From Vulcanimicrobiota bacterium (lineage in GTDB: Bacteria; Vulcanimicrobiota; Vulcanimicrobiia; Vulcanimicrobiales; Vulcanimicrobiaceae), in NCBI GenBank assembly GCA_013036105.1, contig JAAXCX010000008.1:55947-119946 (forward strand): a stretch of 64,000 nucleotides of DNA, written 5' to 3'. The notes under the pieces are model-generated. The model was not told the DNA's origin. It saw nothing but the letters and a program-made list of their open reading frames with translations, and did not search any database. The position numbers were made by a program, and so were the translations under genes. Of this stretch, positions 44,513 to 53,515 are shown piece by piece. Each line of letters starts with the position of its first letter. Positions within the stretch are counted from its first letter, which is position 1.

Positions 44513-45772
44513 CTAGCGTGGGGTGGGGGTTGGGGGCGTGTACGGCACCAGGTTCCCGCCGCACGGGAAGGTCTGGTCGGGTTCGATTATCCAGGGATCT
44601 TTGCCGGCGATCGGTTGGCGGATGACCCAGCCCGTGCACATCGCGACGCCGGCAACACGCCTCACTGACGTAACGTACATTTTTATCATGCGTTCTTCGG
44701 GCGCCGAACCCAGCAGTGGAATGTGCCAACTTTGTCCGCCGACGGTTTCCGTATAGATGTATTTCGTCTGCGCGAGGATCGCCGGCGGCGGCGTCGGCTC
44801 TGCGGGTTTGAGATTGCTGACGTCGCCCTTATACATGCGCGGGGTTGCGATCGCATAAGGACCCGGCGTCGGCAAAATATTTCGCAGCCGCTGGTTGAGA
44901 TTGCGCGACGCTTTGGATGACGGCTTTCCTTGCGCGGCCGCGGGATGCGGCGTGGACGGAACCGTTTGAATCGGTTTGGCGGCCGCGTTGGATTTGACGG
45001 GTGCAATGCCTTTGGGGCCGGGCGAGCCCACGGTCTTTGGACCGGGGCTGGCCGCGCCGCCGTGCGAGATCGTTGGCTGCGGCAACCGCGTCGGACCCGG
45101 ACTCGGAACGCCCGGCGCGGGTTTACGAATCTGCACGCGCGCGGTCATGCCCGGCGTCACGACCGCTTGCGGCGTGGCCCGCGCGATCAGCGGAGCGAAC
45201 GTCGCCTCCGGCGCCTTGGGTTGCTGGATCTTCGGGACGGGTCGCGCGGTTGGTGCCGCAGTCGGAGCTTGCGTCGGCGGCGCGGTCGGCGGTGCGTGAA
45301 TCGTCGCCGCGACGATGCGGGCGGGCACGCTTGTCGGAACGGCCGCGACAATCGGCAGCGGCGTCAACGCGATTTCCGGCTGTGTGGGCTGCGGGTTGGG
45401 CGCGGCCGAGGCCTCCGGCGCAGGCGTCGGATTAGGCGGCGCGGTCGGCGCAAATTTTGCCAGCTCGTGATGAACCAGCGGATGCGGCGGCGCCGATCGG
45501 GGCTGCGCCGCAGCTTGCCGCGGGGCGATCCGCGGGGCATGTGGAAGCGGCGGAGCCGCGTGCGGCGCCGCGACCGCAACGGTCTTGGGAACCGCTTGGC
45601 TCGTCACCGTAACGATCTGCGCGCCTTGCACCGACTCCGAGGAAGCCTGCTCGGATGACGAAGTCGCAATCGAAAAGAGCAGCGCTGCCAGCAGGGCATG
45701 CAAAAGAAGCGAGGCGACAAAGCTCGTCGTCAATCGCTGCGGGTGACGGCGATCGTTGTCGTCGCGCGGCAC
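44513..45772 (-). CDS. TonB-like proline-rich membrane protein
   Basis: The 419-residue product has a short cytosolic N-terminus and one membrane helix (FVASLLLHALLAALLFSIA) of the TonB type. About 260 residues of Pro/Ala-rich, PTPAP-like spacer follow, then a C-terminal domain of about 100 residues with a Cys pair (VAMCTGWVI and TFPCGG). The architecture fits an energy transducer or periplasm-spanning protein, but the C-terminal domain lacks the usual TonB YP motif. It ends in front of the structured RNA region and is divergent from pyk. Confidence 0.65.
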   Translation of the reverse strand: MPRDDNDRRHPQRLTTSFVASLLLHALLAALLFSIATSSSEQASSESVQGAQIVTVTSQAVPKTVAVAAPHAAPPLPHAPRIAPRQAAAQPRSAPPHPLVHHELAKFAPTAPPNPTPAPEASAAPNPQPTQPEIALTPLPIVAAVPTSVPARIVAATIHAPPTAPPTQAPTAAPTARPVPKIQQPKAPEATFAPLIARATPQAVVTPGMTARVQIRKPAPGVPSPGPTRLPQPTISHGGAASPGPKTVGSPGPKGIAPVKSNAAAKPIQTVPSTPHPAAAQGKPSSKASRNLNQRLRNILPTPGPYAIATPRMYKGDVSNLKPAEPTPPPAILAQTKYIYTETVGGQSWHIPLLGSAPEERMIKMYVTSVRRVAGVAMCTGWVIRQPIAGKDPWIIEPDQTFPCGGNLVPYTPPTPTPR

Positions 45773-45842
45773 GATTTGAAACTAATGCGCCCATTCCGGC
45801 GCAGGAGCCTCCAGAGCGGGCCTCGCAAGCGCGGTAGTTCCG

Positions 45843-47270
45843 ATGGAAACGATTCAAAAACGAACCAAAATCGTCGCGACGATTGGGCCGGCCTCCAGCG
45901 ATCCGGAGATCATTCGCTCGCTCGTGCTTTCGGGCGCCAACGTCTTTCGCCTGAATTTCTCGCACGGCGAACCGGCGGGACACGGAAAAACCATCGATGC
46001 GATTCGCAAGATCGCCGCCGAACTCGAAACGCATATCGCGGTCTTGCAAGATTTACCCGGACCAAAAGTGCGAACCGGAAAACTCGGCGATGCGCCCTCC
46101 GTTCATCTCGAGCGCGGCGCGCCGTTCGTGCTGACGACCGAAGATGTGATCGGGAATTCGCAGCGCGTCTCGGTGACGTACCGGCATCTTCCCGCCGACG
46201 TGGCCGTGGACAAACGCATCTATCTGCAAGACGGCGCAATCGTGCTTCGCATTCTCGATAAGAACGCGACTGAGATTCACACGAACGTGGAGGTCGGCGG
46301 CGAACTGCGTCCGTCGCAAGGCATTAACTATCCCGACGGTTCGCTCAACCTTTCGGCTGTCTCCGAGCGCGATCTTGAATTCCTCGCGTTCGGGTTGGAC
46401 AAAGACGTCGATTACGTTGCGGTGTCGTTCGTCCGTACGGCCGAAGATATCGCGCGCGTTAAAACGTTCATCGCCGAACGCAAGAAGACGACGCGCGTCC
46501 TCGCCAAGATCGAAAAGCACGAAGCGCTCGAAGACATCGAAAACATCATCGCGCACGCCGACGGCATCATGGTGGCGCGCGGCGATTTGGGAATCGAGAT
46601 TCCGCTCGAACGCGTGCCGATGGTGCAAAAAGACCTGATCGCGCGCTGCAATCGCGCCAGCAAACCCGTGGTGACGGCCACGCAAATGCTCGAATCCATG
46701 ACGTCGAGCCCGCGGCCGACTCGCGCGGAAACGACGGACGTTGCCAACGCGATCCTCGACGGCACCGACGCCGTCATGCTTTCAGGCGAGACGGCCCTGG
46801 GCGCCTATCCCACCGAAGCGGTGCGCGTGATGGCCGAAATCGCGCGCGAAGTTGAAAAGCAATATCCGCATGAGTTGCTGCAGCTGCGGCGGCTCGAAGG
46901 CGTGACGCCCGACGTCGCGACGTCGATCGCGGAGGCCGCGACCCGCGCGAGCGCCGAGCTCAAACTGCCGTACATCGTGACCGGCACGACCACCGGAAAT
47001 GCGGCGCACCATATCTCCGCGTTTCGCCCGAAAGCGCGCATCGTTGCGCTTACGCCGCTTCCTGAAGTTGCGCGGCGGCTGGCGCTGCTCTGGGGCATCG
47101 AGTCGCTCGTGATCGAGCGCTATTCATCGATCGACGTACTGCTGCACATCATGGAGCAGCGCATGCTTTCCGAGGGGCTTGTGAGCAACGGCGATTGCGT
47201 CGCTTTTACCACCGGCATGCCGGTCGGCGCCGGCGGCACGAACCTGCTAAAGATCCACCAGATCCCTTAG
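45843..47270 (+). CDS. pyk: Pyruvate kinase
   Basis: The 475-residue enzyme makes pyruvate and ATP from phosphoenolpyruvate and ADP. TKIVATIGPAS, NFSHG, DLPGPKVRTG, the catalytic MVARGDLGIEIP and KPVVTATQMLESM are all present, followed by TRAETTDVANAILDG. The C-terminal allosteric domain is complete (HHISAFRPKARIVALTP). It stands alone between the divergent TonB-like gene and the convergent LolA-like gene. Confidence 0.97.
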   Translation: METIQKRTKIVATIGPASSDPEIIRSLVLSGANVFRLNFSHGEPAGHGKTIDAIRKIAAELETHIAVLQDLPGPKVRTGKLGDAPSVHLERGAPFVLTTEDVIGNSQRVSVTYRHLPADVAVDKRIYLQDGAIVLRILDKNATEIHTNVEVGGELRPSQGINYPDGSLNLSAVSERDLEFLAFGLDKDVDYVAVSFVRTAEDIARVKTFIAERKKTTRVLAKIEKHEALEDIENIIAHADGIMVARGDLGIEIPLERVPMVQKDLIARCNRASKPVVTATQMLESMTSSPRPTRAETTDVANAILDGTDAVMLSGETALGAYPTEAVRVMAEIAREVEKQYPHELLQLRRLEGVTPDVATSIAEAATRASAELKLPYIVTGTTTGNAAHHISAFRPKARIVALTPLPEVARRLALLWGIESLVIERYSSIDVLLHIMEQRMLSEGLVSNGDCVAFTTGMPVGAGGTNLLKIHQIP

Positions 47271-47281
47271 GGGGCGAGTGG

Positions 47282-47899
47282 TTAGTGCGTCCCTCCCGCA
47301 TCGACGCTGAAGCCGCTGTAGGTAGCGGTGACGTCGGCGGACATACTGGGAATGCGCACCGCGGCATCTTGCTCTGAGACCACTTCACGCGCGGCGACCG
47401 TGTTGTATTTTTGCGTCATGGTGATAGTGCCGCCATCCGTGCGCGTCCAGACGGCTTTATCGATATGCGCTCGCGCTACGTCAACGGTGATGTCCAAAGA
47501 CTTCACGAGTTTTACAACTTTGGGCTCCAAACGAACGACCGGCTCGACTCCGGCCGATTGCGGAACCAGCAATGAGACATTGTACCGCTGCGGCCAAGCC
47601 GTGGGATTGGCGAGATCTTCTTCCAAACCGCTGAGCTGATCGAGCGCTTTGGGCGCATCCTTAAAAGCGAAATGGTAAAAACCGGGATGCTTGTAGACTT
47701 CGCTGCCGCTGACGGTCCTGGTGATCCAGGGAAAGCCGCGCATGTGCATACGCACTTGCACGCTGGCCGTATATTGACTCGGCGCTGACGGGTTGGAAGC
47801 AAGCCGTTGCATGATTTGGCTCAACGATCCGCTGGGAACCGCCGCGCAGAACCCCGCAAAGGCGAGCGCGAGGACGGGCAACCGGCGTATCGCAACCAT
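47282..47899 (-). CDS. LolA-like periplasmic protein
   Basis: The 205-residue product has a signal peptide and the pattern IMQRLASNPSAPSQYTASVQVRMHM, followed by alternating beta strands and a VVKLVKSLDITVDVARAHIDKAVWTRTDGGTITM stretch. This resembles the LolA/RseB-like half-barrel that carries lipoproteins or lipids. True LolA is not demonstrable from motifs. It is convergent with pyk, with 11 bases between. Confidence 0.6.
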   Translation of the reverse strand: MVAIRRLPVLALAFAGFCAAVPSGSLSQIMQRLASNPSAPSQYTASVQVRMHMRGFPWITRTVSGSEVYKHPGFYHFAFKDAPKALDQLSGLEEDLANPTAWPQRYNVSLLVPQSAGVEPVVRLEPKVVKLVKSLDITVDVARAHIDKAVWTRTDGGTITMTQKYNTVAAREVVSEQDAAVRIPSMSADVTATYSGFSVDAGGTH

Positions 47900-47978
47900 A
47901 ACGATACAGGTTTACCCCGCATTGCTGAGAGTTATTTAAAGTTTAGGTTAGAGCGTCCCACCGCTCGCTAACTCGCTG

Positions 47979-48659
47979 TCAGATGCAGATTGCACCGTTT
48001 GGTGACTCGAGCTTACCATCGTCCAAACCACCTTTTTCCAGGACGCCGTACACTATGGCATAGTGGCGGCCGCGCGTCAATTTGAGATCAGCCAAGACCA
48101 GCCGAGGTTCAAAGCCTTGCACCGATACAGTCTGCACGATCTTCCCGTCAATAGATAAGGCCACACGCTCGTTCAGCGTGACAATCCCCGCAGCGAACCA
48201 TTTGCGCTCGACAACTCGAAAAATGACGCGCAAGTTCGACCCGTCGTAGTAGACCTCGCGGACGTCCACGTCTGGTCCGTTATCAACGACGAGTGCCACG
48301 TCGGGGCACGTCGCATCGGAGAGGTTCCAAGGGTTCCCGGATCGCGCGCTGTCCAGACTGCAAGTTATAGCGCGATGGACTTCGGCTGGCGCCGCGCCCC
48401 CCAGGAATTCGGTTTGCACTGATAGCGCTGAGCCGTCCGACGCGCCGGGATCGGGAATAAACCATTGCTGCCAAGTTTTCTTTTGGTCTTGGAAATGAAC
48501 GACGTCGTATGCAGGTAAAGGTCGCTCAAACTGCCCGGAAAGCCACGAGTAATAGCTCTCGCAATCCCCATAACGAACAGCTGCCGGGCCGGAAACCGCC
48601 ACGCCGCGCGTCGAGCCAGCTAATAAGAACAACGCTATGCAACTTCTAAAGAAGCGCAA
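47979..48659 (-). CDS. Secreted protein of unknown function
   Basis: The 226-residue product has a signal peptide (RSCIALFLLAGSTRGVAVSG) and four Cys in the mature part (DCESYYSWL, ITCSLDS, ATCPDV, AICI). Three beta-rich stretches (VREVYYDGSNLRVIFRVV, ERVALSIDGKIVQTVSV, HYAIVYGVL) resemble a sandwich fold. The TTG at 48659 follows GGAGG by seven bases, which decides the start. It overlaps recN by 14 bases and is the last gene of the long operon. I do not recognise the family. Confidence 0.65.
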   Translation of the reverse strand: MRFFRSCIALFLLAGSTRGVAVSGPAAVRYGDCESYYSWLSGQFERPLPAYDVVHFQDQKKTWQQWFIPDPGASDGSALSVQTEFLGGAAPAEVHRAITCSLDSARSGNPWNLSDATCPDVALVVDNGPDVDVREVYYDGSNLRVIFRVVERKWFAAGIVTLNERVALSIDGKIVQTVSVQGFEPRLVLADLKLTRGRHYAIVYGVLEKGGLDDGKLESPNGAICI

Positions 48660-50340
48660 TTGCCGACCTCCGTTCAGCGGTTTGGCGGAGTAATGTGCGC
48701 GCATGCTTCAATGCGGCGTCGTGTGTTTCGCCTGAGAGCATGCGGGCAATCTCGCCGGTCCGATCGGCGTCTTTGTCGACTCTTCGTACGGTAATCGTCG
48801 TCGCGGAGCGCGATTCGGTTTTTTCGAGCACGTAATGCTCGTCGGCCCATGCCGCAATCTGCGCGAGGTGCGTGACGCACATCACTTGCGCTTCGCGAGC
48901 GAGGCGCCCCAAACGCACGCCGACGGCAGTGGCCGTGGCGCCGCCGATCCCTAAATCGATCTCATCGAACACCAGCGCCGTTTTTCCGCGCTTGCCGGCC
49001 AGTACGACGATCAGCGCCAAAAGCACGCGCGACAGTTCGCCTCCCGAGGCCACGCGCGCGAGCGGCCGCTCTTCTTCGCCTTTGTTCGCGGCGAATAAAA
49101 ACTCGGCGCGCTCGGCGCCGGTCGCGGCGATTTCGCCGAGCGTTTCAAATTGGACACCGAAACGCCCAGACGGCAGCGCCAGGTCTTGCAATTCTTTTTC
49201 GACGGCTTTGCGCAATTTATCGGCCGCAGCATTCCGCAGTTTTGAAAGTTCGGCCGCCGCCTTCTTCAACTCACCCTGCGCGGATTGAAGATCGCGCTCG
49301 AGCTGCGCCTTGCGCTCGCCCACATTGCTAAAAAGGTCTACGTCTTTGCGGAAGTCTTCCGCCGCGGCGAGCACGGCGTCGATCGAGCCGCCATACTTTC
49401 GCTTGAGCGTATCGAGCGCTTCGAGCCGGGCGTTAATCGTCTCCAACTCGGCCGGCTGAAACTCAGTCGCATCGAGCTCGCGCGAAATGCGCACAGCGAG
49501 TTCGTTGACCTCACTTTGCAGCGCGCTCGCGCTTTGCGCCATCTCCGAAAGCCTTTCGCTCAGGCCGCGCAACTGTTGCAGCGACGCACCGGCGGCGCCA
49601 AGCGTACCGGATGCCGACGCATCTTCTCCGGCCAGCGCATCATGCGCAGATCGTAACGCCAGCGCAATTTTTTCAACGTTATCCAAAAACCGGCGGCGCT
49701 CGCTTAAGCGATCGTCTTCGCCCGCGGCGGGTGCAGTCGATTCGATCTCATCCAGCGCGTACTTCGCGAAGGCGTGCCGCTCTTGCGCGCGCCGTTCGCC
49801 TTCGTTCAAATCACGCAAGTCGCCGGTAAGTTTGCCGGCGCGGCCGTGCAGTGTCGCAACGTTTTCGCGAACCCGGAACAACGCCTCGCCGCCAAAACGG
49901 TCGAGCAATTCTACATGATATGCGGGCGCGAGCAGCCGCTGTGCTTCGTGCTGACCGACGATGTCGACGAGCTCGGCGGCGAGGTCGCGCACGTACCCGG
50001 CCGTCGTCGGGCGGCCATTGAGCCGCAGAGTGGACTTGCCGCTCTCGCTCAGCTCGCGCGAGATCGTCGCATCCTCATCGGGATCGAATTCGAAACCGTC
50101 GGCGCACAGCTTCTCACGCAGAGACTTATCCGGATCAAACTCAAGCGTTACCGACGCTTTGGCGGATCCGCGGCGCACCACGTCCGCACCGGCGCGCTCA
50201 CCCAGCACGAACGCAATCGCTCCGAGCACCATCGTCTTGCCCGAGCCCGTTTCGCCCGTGAACATGGTCGCGCCGGAAGCGAAGTCGATCTCCGTCTCCG
50301 CGATCAATTCGTAGTCGGCTATGCGCAGCCGGCGTAACAC
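48646..50340 (-). CDS. recN: DNA repair protein RecN
   Basis: The 564-residue SMC-like ATPase acts in double-strand-break repair. It has an N-terminal Walker A (FTGETGSGKTMVLGAI), long coiled-coil arms (about 150-360) and a C-terminal ABC half with ARVASGGELSRVLLAL and LVFDEIDLGIGG. A GTG at 50340, two bases after the nadK stop, is the only sensible start. The nadK-recN pairing is widely conserved. Confidence 0.95.
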   Translation of the reverse strand: MLRRLRIADYELIAETEIDFASGATMFTGETGSGKTMVLGAIAFVLGERAGADVVRRGSAKASVTLEFDPDKSLREKLCADGFEFDPDEDATISRELSESGKSTLRLNGRPTTAGYVRDLAAELVDIVGQHEAQRLLAPAYHVELLDRFGGEALFRVRENVATLHGRAGKLTGDLRDLNEGERRAQERHAFAKYALDEIESTAPAAGEDDRLSERRRFLDNVEKIALALRSAHDALAGEDASASGTLGAAGASLQQLRGLSERLSEMAQSASALQSEVNELAVRISRELDATEFQPAELETINARLEALDTLKRKYGGSIDAVLAAAEDFRKDVDLFSNVGERKAQLERDLQSAQGELKKAAAELSKLRNAAADKLRKAVEKELQDLALPSGRFGVQFETLGEIAATGAERAEFLFAANKGEEERPLARVASGGELSRVLLALIVVLAGKRGKTALVFDEIDLGIGGATATAVGVRLGRLAREAQVMCVTHLAQIAAWADEHYVLEKTESRSATTITVRRVDKDADRTGEIARMLSGETHDAALKHARTLLRQTAERRSAIALL

Positions 50341-50342
50341 CG

Positions 50343-51215
50343 TTACGCTCGCCGGCGATCTTTGATGGAGACGCCCCAGCGCATCTTGTCTTCGAGACGC
50401 TCGAAGAAGCGCAGCGGGGCCGTGCGCGCGAATCGCACCATGCGCGGATGGCGTTCGATGGTCACGGTGCCTCCCGGCGCAATCTCGCTGACCGCGTCGC
50501 CGTCGCATTCTAGCTGTGCACGGACGATTTCGGAGTCGCAGCTGATGTGAATCCGCGAAGTCGTCGGAACGATGAGCGGGCGCGAAAATAACGTGTGCGG
50601 CAAGAGCGGCACGATGCCGAACGCGTCCACGCGCGGCGATATGATCGAGCCGCCGGCCGAAAGAAAATACGCGGTCGAACCGGTGGGCGTCGCGACGCAG
50701 ATGCCGTCGGCCGGAATGTGCGCGGCCTGTTCTTCATCCAATCCGAGCCCGAACGGAACGATGCGCGAGATCTCTCCCTTGCGCACGACCACATCGTTGA
50801 GCGCAAAAAACTTACGGCCTTCGTAGTTCGCCTGCAGCGCGAGGCGCTCTTCGATCTCGAGCCCACGCGCCAGCAGGCCGGGAAGCTGTTCGACGCGCGG
50901 ATCGTCGTCGTCGAATTCCGTTAGAAAACCAAGCCGCCCGGTGTTGATGCCGAGCAATGGAACGGCGTCATTGATGACGAGGCGTGCCGCTCGCAGCAGC
51001 GTTCCGTCTCCGCCAATCGTAATCAGCAACGAAGCCTCGTTGAGTTTCGCGTTGTCCGAGGCGATCGGCAATCCCGGATCGGATCCCGGGCAGAAGCAAA
51101 TCGTGTAACCGGCGCTTTTAAAATGATCGGCGATGCGCAGACCAACGGCACGCGAGTTTTCGCGCTTCGCGTCGATGTAAAACGCTACGACGCCTTTTTT
51201 CGCGGCGACGTTCAT
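50343..51215 (-). CDS. nadK: NAD kinase
   Basis: The 290-residue enzyme phosphorylates NAD to NADP. TIGGDGTLLRAAR, NTGRLGFLTEF, LNDVVVRKGE and ATPTGSTAYFLSAGG are the conserved substrate and Lys/Asp motifs. Its ATG overlaps the tlyA stop by four bases. The tlyA-nadK-recN order matches many Gram-positive and related genomes. Confidence 0.95.
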   Translation of the reverse strand: MNVAAKKGVVAFYIDAKRENSRAVGLRIADHFKSAGYTICFCPGSDPGLPIASDNAKLNEASLLITIGGDGTLLRAARLVINDAVPLLGINTGRLGFLTEFDDDDPRVEQLPGLLARGLEIEERLALQANYEGRKFFALNDVVVRKGEISRIVPFGLGLDEEQAAHIPADGICVATPTGSTAYFLSAGGSIISPRVDAFGIVPLLPHTLFSRPLIVPTTSRIHISCDSEIVRAQLECDGDAVSEIAPGGTVTIERHPRMVRFARTAPLRFFERLEDKMRWGVSIKDRRRA

Positions 51216-51982
51216 CCCACGACCTCGTCGATGCGCGAGTCCGGCAGGGCTTCTCCGCGCCTTTCCATGCGCAGGAGAAATTCGCGGTTCCCCGCCGGTC
51301 CGACCAGCGGCGACGCGGTCAAAGCTGTGGGAATCAGGCCCAATTCAGGCATTGCATCACGAATTTCGCGCAGCACCGCGCGGTGTACTTCGGGGTCGCG
51401 CACCACACCACGTTTCCCGAGCCGGGCGCGCCCGGCCTCGAACTGCGGCTTCACCAGGGCTACAATCTCCCCATCCGGCGCCAAAAACGAGACGGCGTGA
51501 GCCAAGATCGTGCGCAGCGAAATGAACGACGCATCCGCGACAATGACATCGAACGGCTCGCCGGCAAAAGCCTCGGCGCCAAGGGTTCTGAAATTGGTGC
51601 GCTCCATTACCGTGACTCGCGGGTCGTTGCGTAATCCCCAATCCAACTGCCCGTACCCGACGTCGACTGCAACAACGTGCGCGGCACCGCGCTGCAAAAG
51701 GCAATCGGTAAAACCTCCGGTCGACGCGCCGATGTCGAGCGCCCGCATCCCCCGCACATCAATTCCAAACTCGGAAAGCGCGCGATCGAGCTTCTCGCCG
51801 CCGCGGCTCACGAACGGACGCGGCCGCTCGACTTCGATCGCGGCGCCGTCTCGAATAGATGTGCCCGGCTTTGTGGCAGGCGCGCCGTTCACGCGCACGC
51901 GGCCTTCGATAATCAATGCGCGCGCTTGCGAGCGGCTGATGCCGCTGCGCTCCGCTACGAGATCGTCCAGACGCGCGGACAC
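51212..51982 (-). CDS. tlyA: TlyA-family rRNA (cytidine-2'-O)-methyltransferase
   Basis: The 256-residue protein has an N-terminal S4 RNA-binding domain (RLDDLVAERSGISRSQARAL) and an FtsJ-like methyltransferase domain (LDIGASTGGFTDCLLQRGA, VDVGYGQLDWGLRND, ADASFISL, VKPQFEAG). Members methylate 16S and/or 23S rRNA cytidines and set capreomycin sensitivity. The GTG at 51982 directly follows the xseB stop. Confidence 0.94.
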   Translation of the reverse strand: MSARLDDLVAERSGISRSQARALIIEGRVRVNGAPATKPGTSIRDGAAIEVERPRPFVSRGGEKLDRALSEFGIDVRGMRALDIGASTGGFTDCLLQRGAAHVVAVDVGYGQLDWGLRNDPRVTVMERTNFRTLGAEAFAGEPFDVIVADASFISLRTILAHAVSFLAPDGEIVALVKPQFEAGRARLGKRGVVRDPEVHRAVLREIRDAMPELGLIPTALTASPLVGPAGNREFLLRMERRGEALPDSRIDEVVG

Positions 51983-52222
51983 TTAAAACGGGATCTCGTC
52001 GCCTGAGCCCGCTTCCTCCGTTTGCCCGGTAGATTCCATCGCGCGGTCGATTTGCTGCTGCGCGACTTTGAGTAACTTTTCGCAATCCACCGCCAGTGCT
52101 TTGCCTTCTTTGAAGAGCGCGACCGCGCGATCGAGCTCGACGTTGCCGCCCTCGAGTTCCTTGGCGATCGCTTCGAGCCGCGCGACCTTCTCTTCGAAAG
52201 GGCCTTGCTTTTGATCAGCCAT
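51983..52222 (-). CDS. xseB: Exodeoxyribonuclease VII small subunit
   Basis: The 79-residue helical protein has FEEKVARLEAIAKELEGGNVELDRAVALFKEG, the XseB helical hairpin, and a short acidic tail. It binds XseA to form exonuclease VII. It overlaps xseA by eight bases. Confidence 0.93.
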   Translation of the reverse strand: MADQKQGPFEEKVARLEAIAKELEGGNVELDRAVALFKEGKALAVDCEKLLKVAQQQIDRAMESTGQTEEAGSGDEIPF

Positions 52223-53513
52223 CGGCGACCTTCTTCTCGACGCGCGCGTGCAATCCGCCGCGCTGGACTTTCGCTTCTATAAGCGCGCCGTGCGGAACGG
52301 TAGATGCGTCCCGAACCGCGCGTCCGTCGAATGTGACGATAGCGTAGCCGCGCGAAAGCGGCGCCTCGGGGTTCGCGCCCTCGAATCGCGCGCGCAATAC
52401 GTCGAAGCGCTGGCGCGCGTTGCGCAGCGCTCCCGCGCCGGCTTGGCGGAAAGCGAAGTTCAGTTGCATCAAACGCTCGCGCCGTTTGGCAACGTCGCGT
52501 TCGGGACTCGCGGCGTCAATGCGCTTTTCGAGTCGCGCCACCAGTTGTTGGCGGTCGCGCAGGCCGTCACGGATCGAACGCAGCAGCGCATTTTCGGCCG
52601 AATCCACGCGCTGCGCGCTATTGGCGAAAATAATGCGCGCGCCGTGGGCCATGCGCGTGCGCGCGCGTTCGATCCGCGCAACGAGGCGATCGCCAATTTG
52701 CCCAAAATATTGTGCCGCGTTCGAGGGCGTTTCGCAACGGAGGTCCGCGACGTCGTCGCTCAGGGGATGGTCGGCTTCGTGACCGATTGCGGATATAACG
52801 GGATGGCGCGATCTCGCGATGGCGCGAACGACCGGTTCCAAACTGAACGGAAACAAATCCTCATACGATCCGCCGCCGCGCGCGACCACGATCACGTCCA
52901 CATCTAATTTCGAAGCGCGATCGATTGCCTCGGCAATATCCATTTGGGCGCCTTCGCCTTGGACGCGTGTTTCGATGAACTGTATTTCCAGAAAAGGCGC
53001 GCGGGACTTTATCGTCGTCATGAAATCGCTCATGCCGCGGCTCGTGATTGAGGATACGACCGCGATCCGGCGCGGGAAGTCCGGAAGCGCGCGCTTACGG
53101 CTCGGATCGAAGAGACCCTCATCTTGAAATTTCTTTTTGAGCGCGACGATCTCCGCATAAAGCATGCCGATTCCGGAGAGCTCGATCGACTTTACGACGA
53201 GCTGATACTGACTGCGCTGTGGATAGGTCGTGTAATCGCCGCCGACGATGATCTCATCGCCGTCTTTAAATGGCGGAAGATTGACGGCGTCCCCGGCCCA
53301 GGCGACGCATTTCAAAATGTCGGCGCCTTCTTTGAGGTCGAAATAGGCGCGGCCGCTGGGCTGACGCGAAAGTCCCGACACTTCGCCGCGCACGCGTAAG
53401 CCCGCCAAGACCTTGTTTTGTGAAACGATCCGCCGGATGTAGTCGACGATCTTGCTGACCGGCTGTACGCTCTCGAGCGGAGCCGCTTCGCGTTTGAAAA
53501 GCGAGTCTTGCAC
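52215..53513 (-). CDS. xseA: Exodeoxyribonuclease VII large subunit
   Basis: The 432-residue nuclease subunit has an N-terminal OB fold (VRGEVSGLSRQPSGRAYFDLKE) and the catalytic domain with AVVSSITSRGMSDFMTTI, VIVVARGGGSYEDLFPF and SAIGHEADHPLSDDVADLR. Long coiled coils follow. The GTG at 53513, two bases after the PBP stop, is the start. A longer frame lies inside the PBP gene. Confidence 0.94.
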   Translation of the reverse strand: MQDSLFKREAAPLESVQPVSKIVDYIRRIVSQNKVLAGLRVRGEVSGLSRQPSGRAYFDLKEGADILKCVAWAGDAVNLPPFKDGDEIIVGGDYTTYPQRSQYQLVVKSIELSGIGMLYAEIVALKKKFQDEGLFDPSRKRALPDFPRRIAVVSSITSRGMSDFMTTIKSRAPFLEIQFIETRVQGEGAQMDIAEAIDRASKLDVDVIVVARGGGSYEDLFPFSLEPVVRAIARSRHPVISAIGHEADHPLSDDVADLRCETPSNAAQYFGQIGDRLVARIERARTRMAHGARIIFANSAQRVDSAENALLRSIRDGLRDRQQLVARLEKRIDAASPERDVAKRRERLMQLNFAFRQAGAGALRNARQRFDVLRARFEGANPEAPLSRGYAIVTFDGRAVRDASTVPHGALIEAKVQRGGLHARVEKKVADG

Positions 53514-53515
53514 GC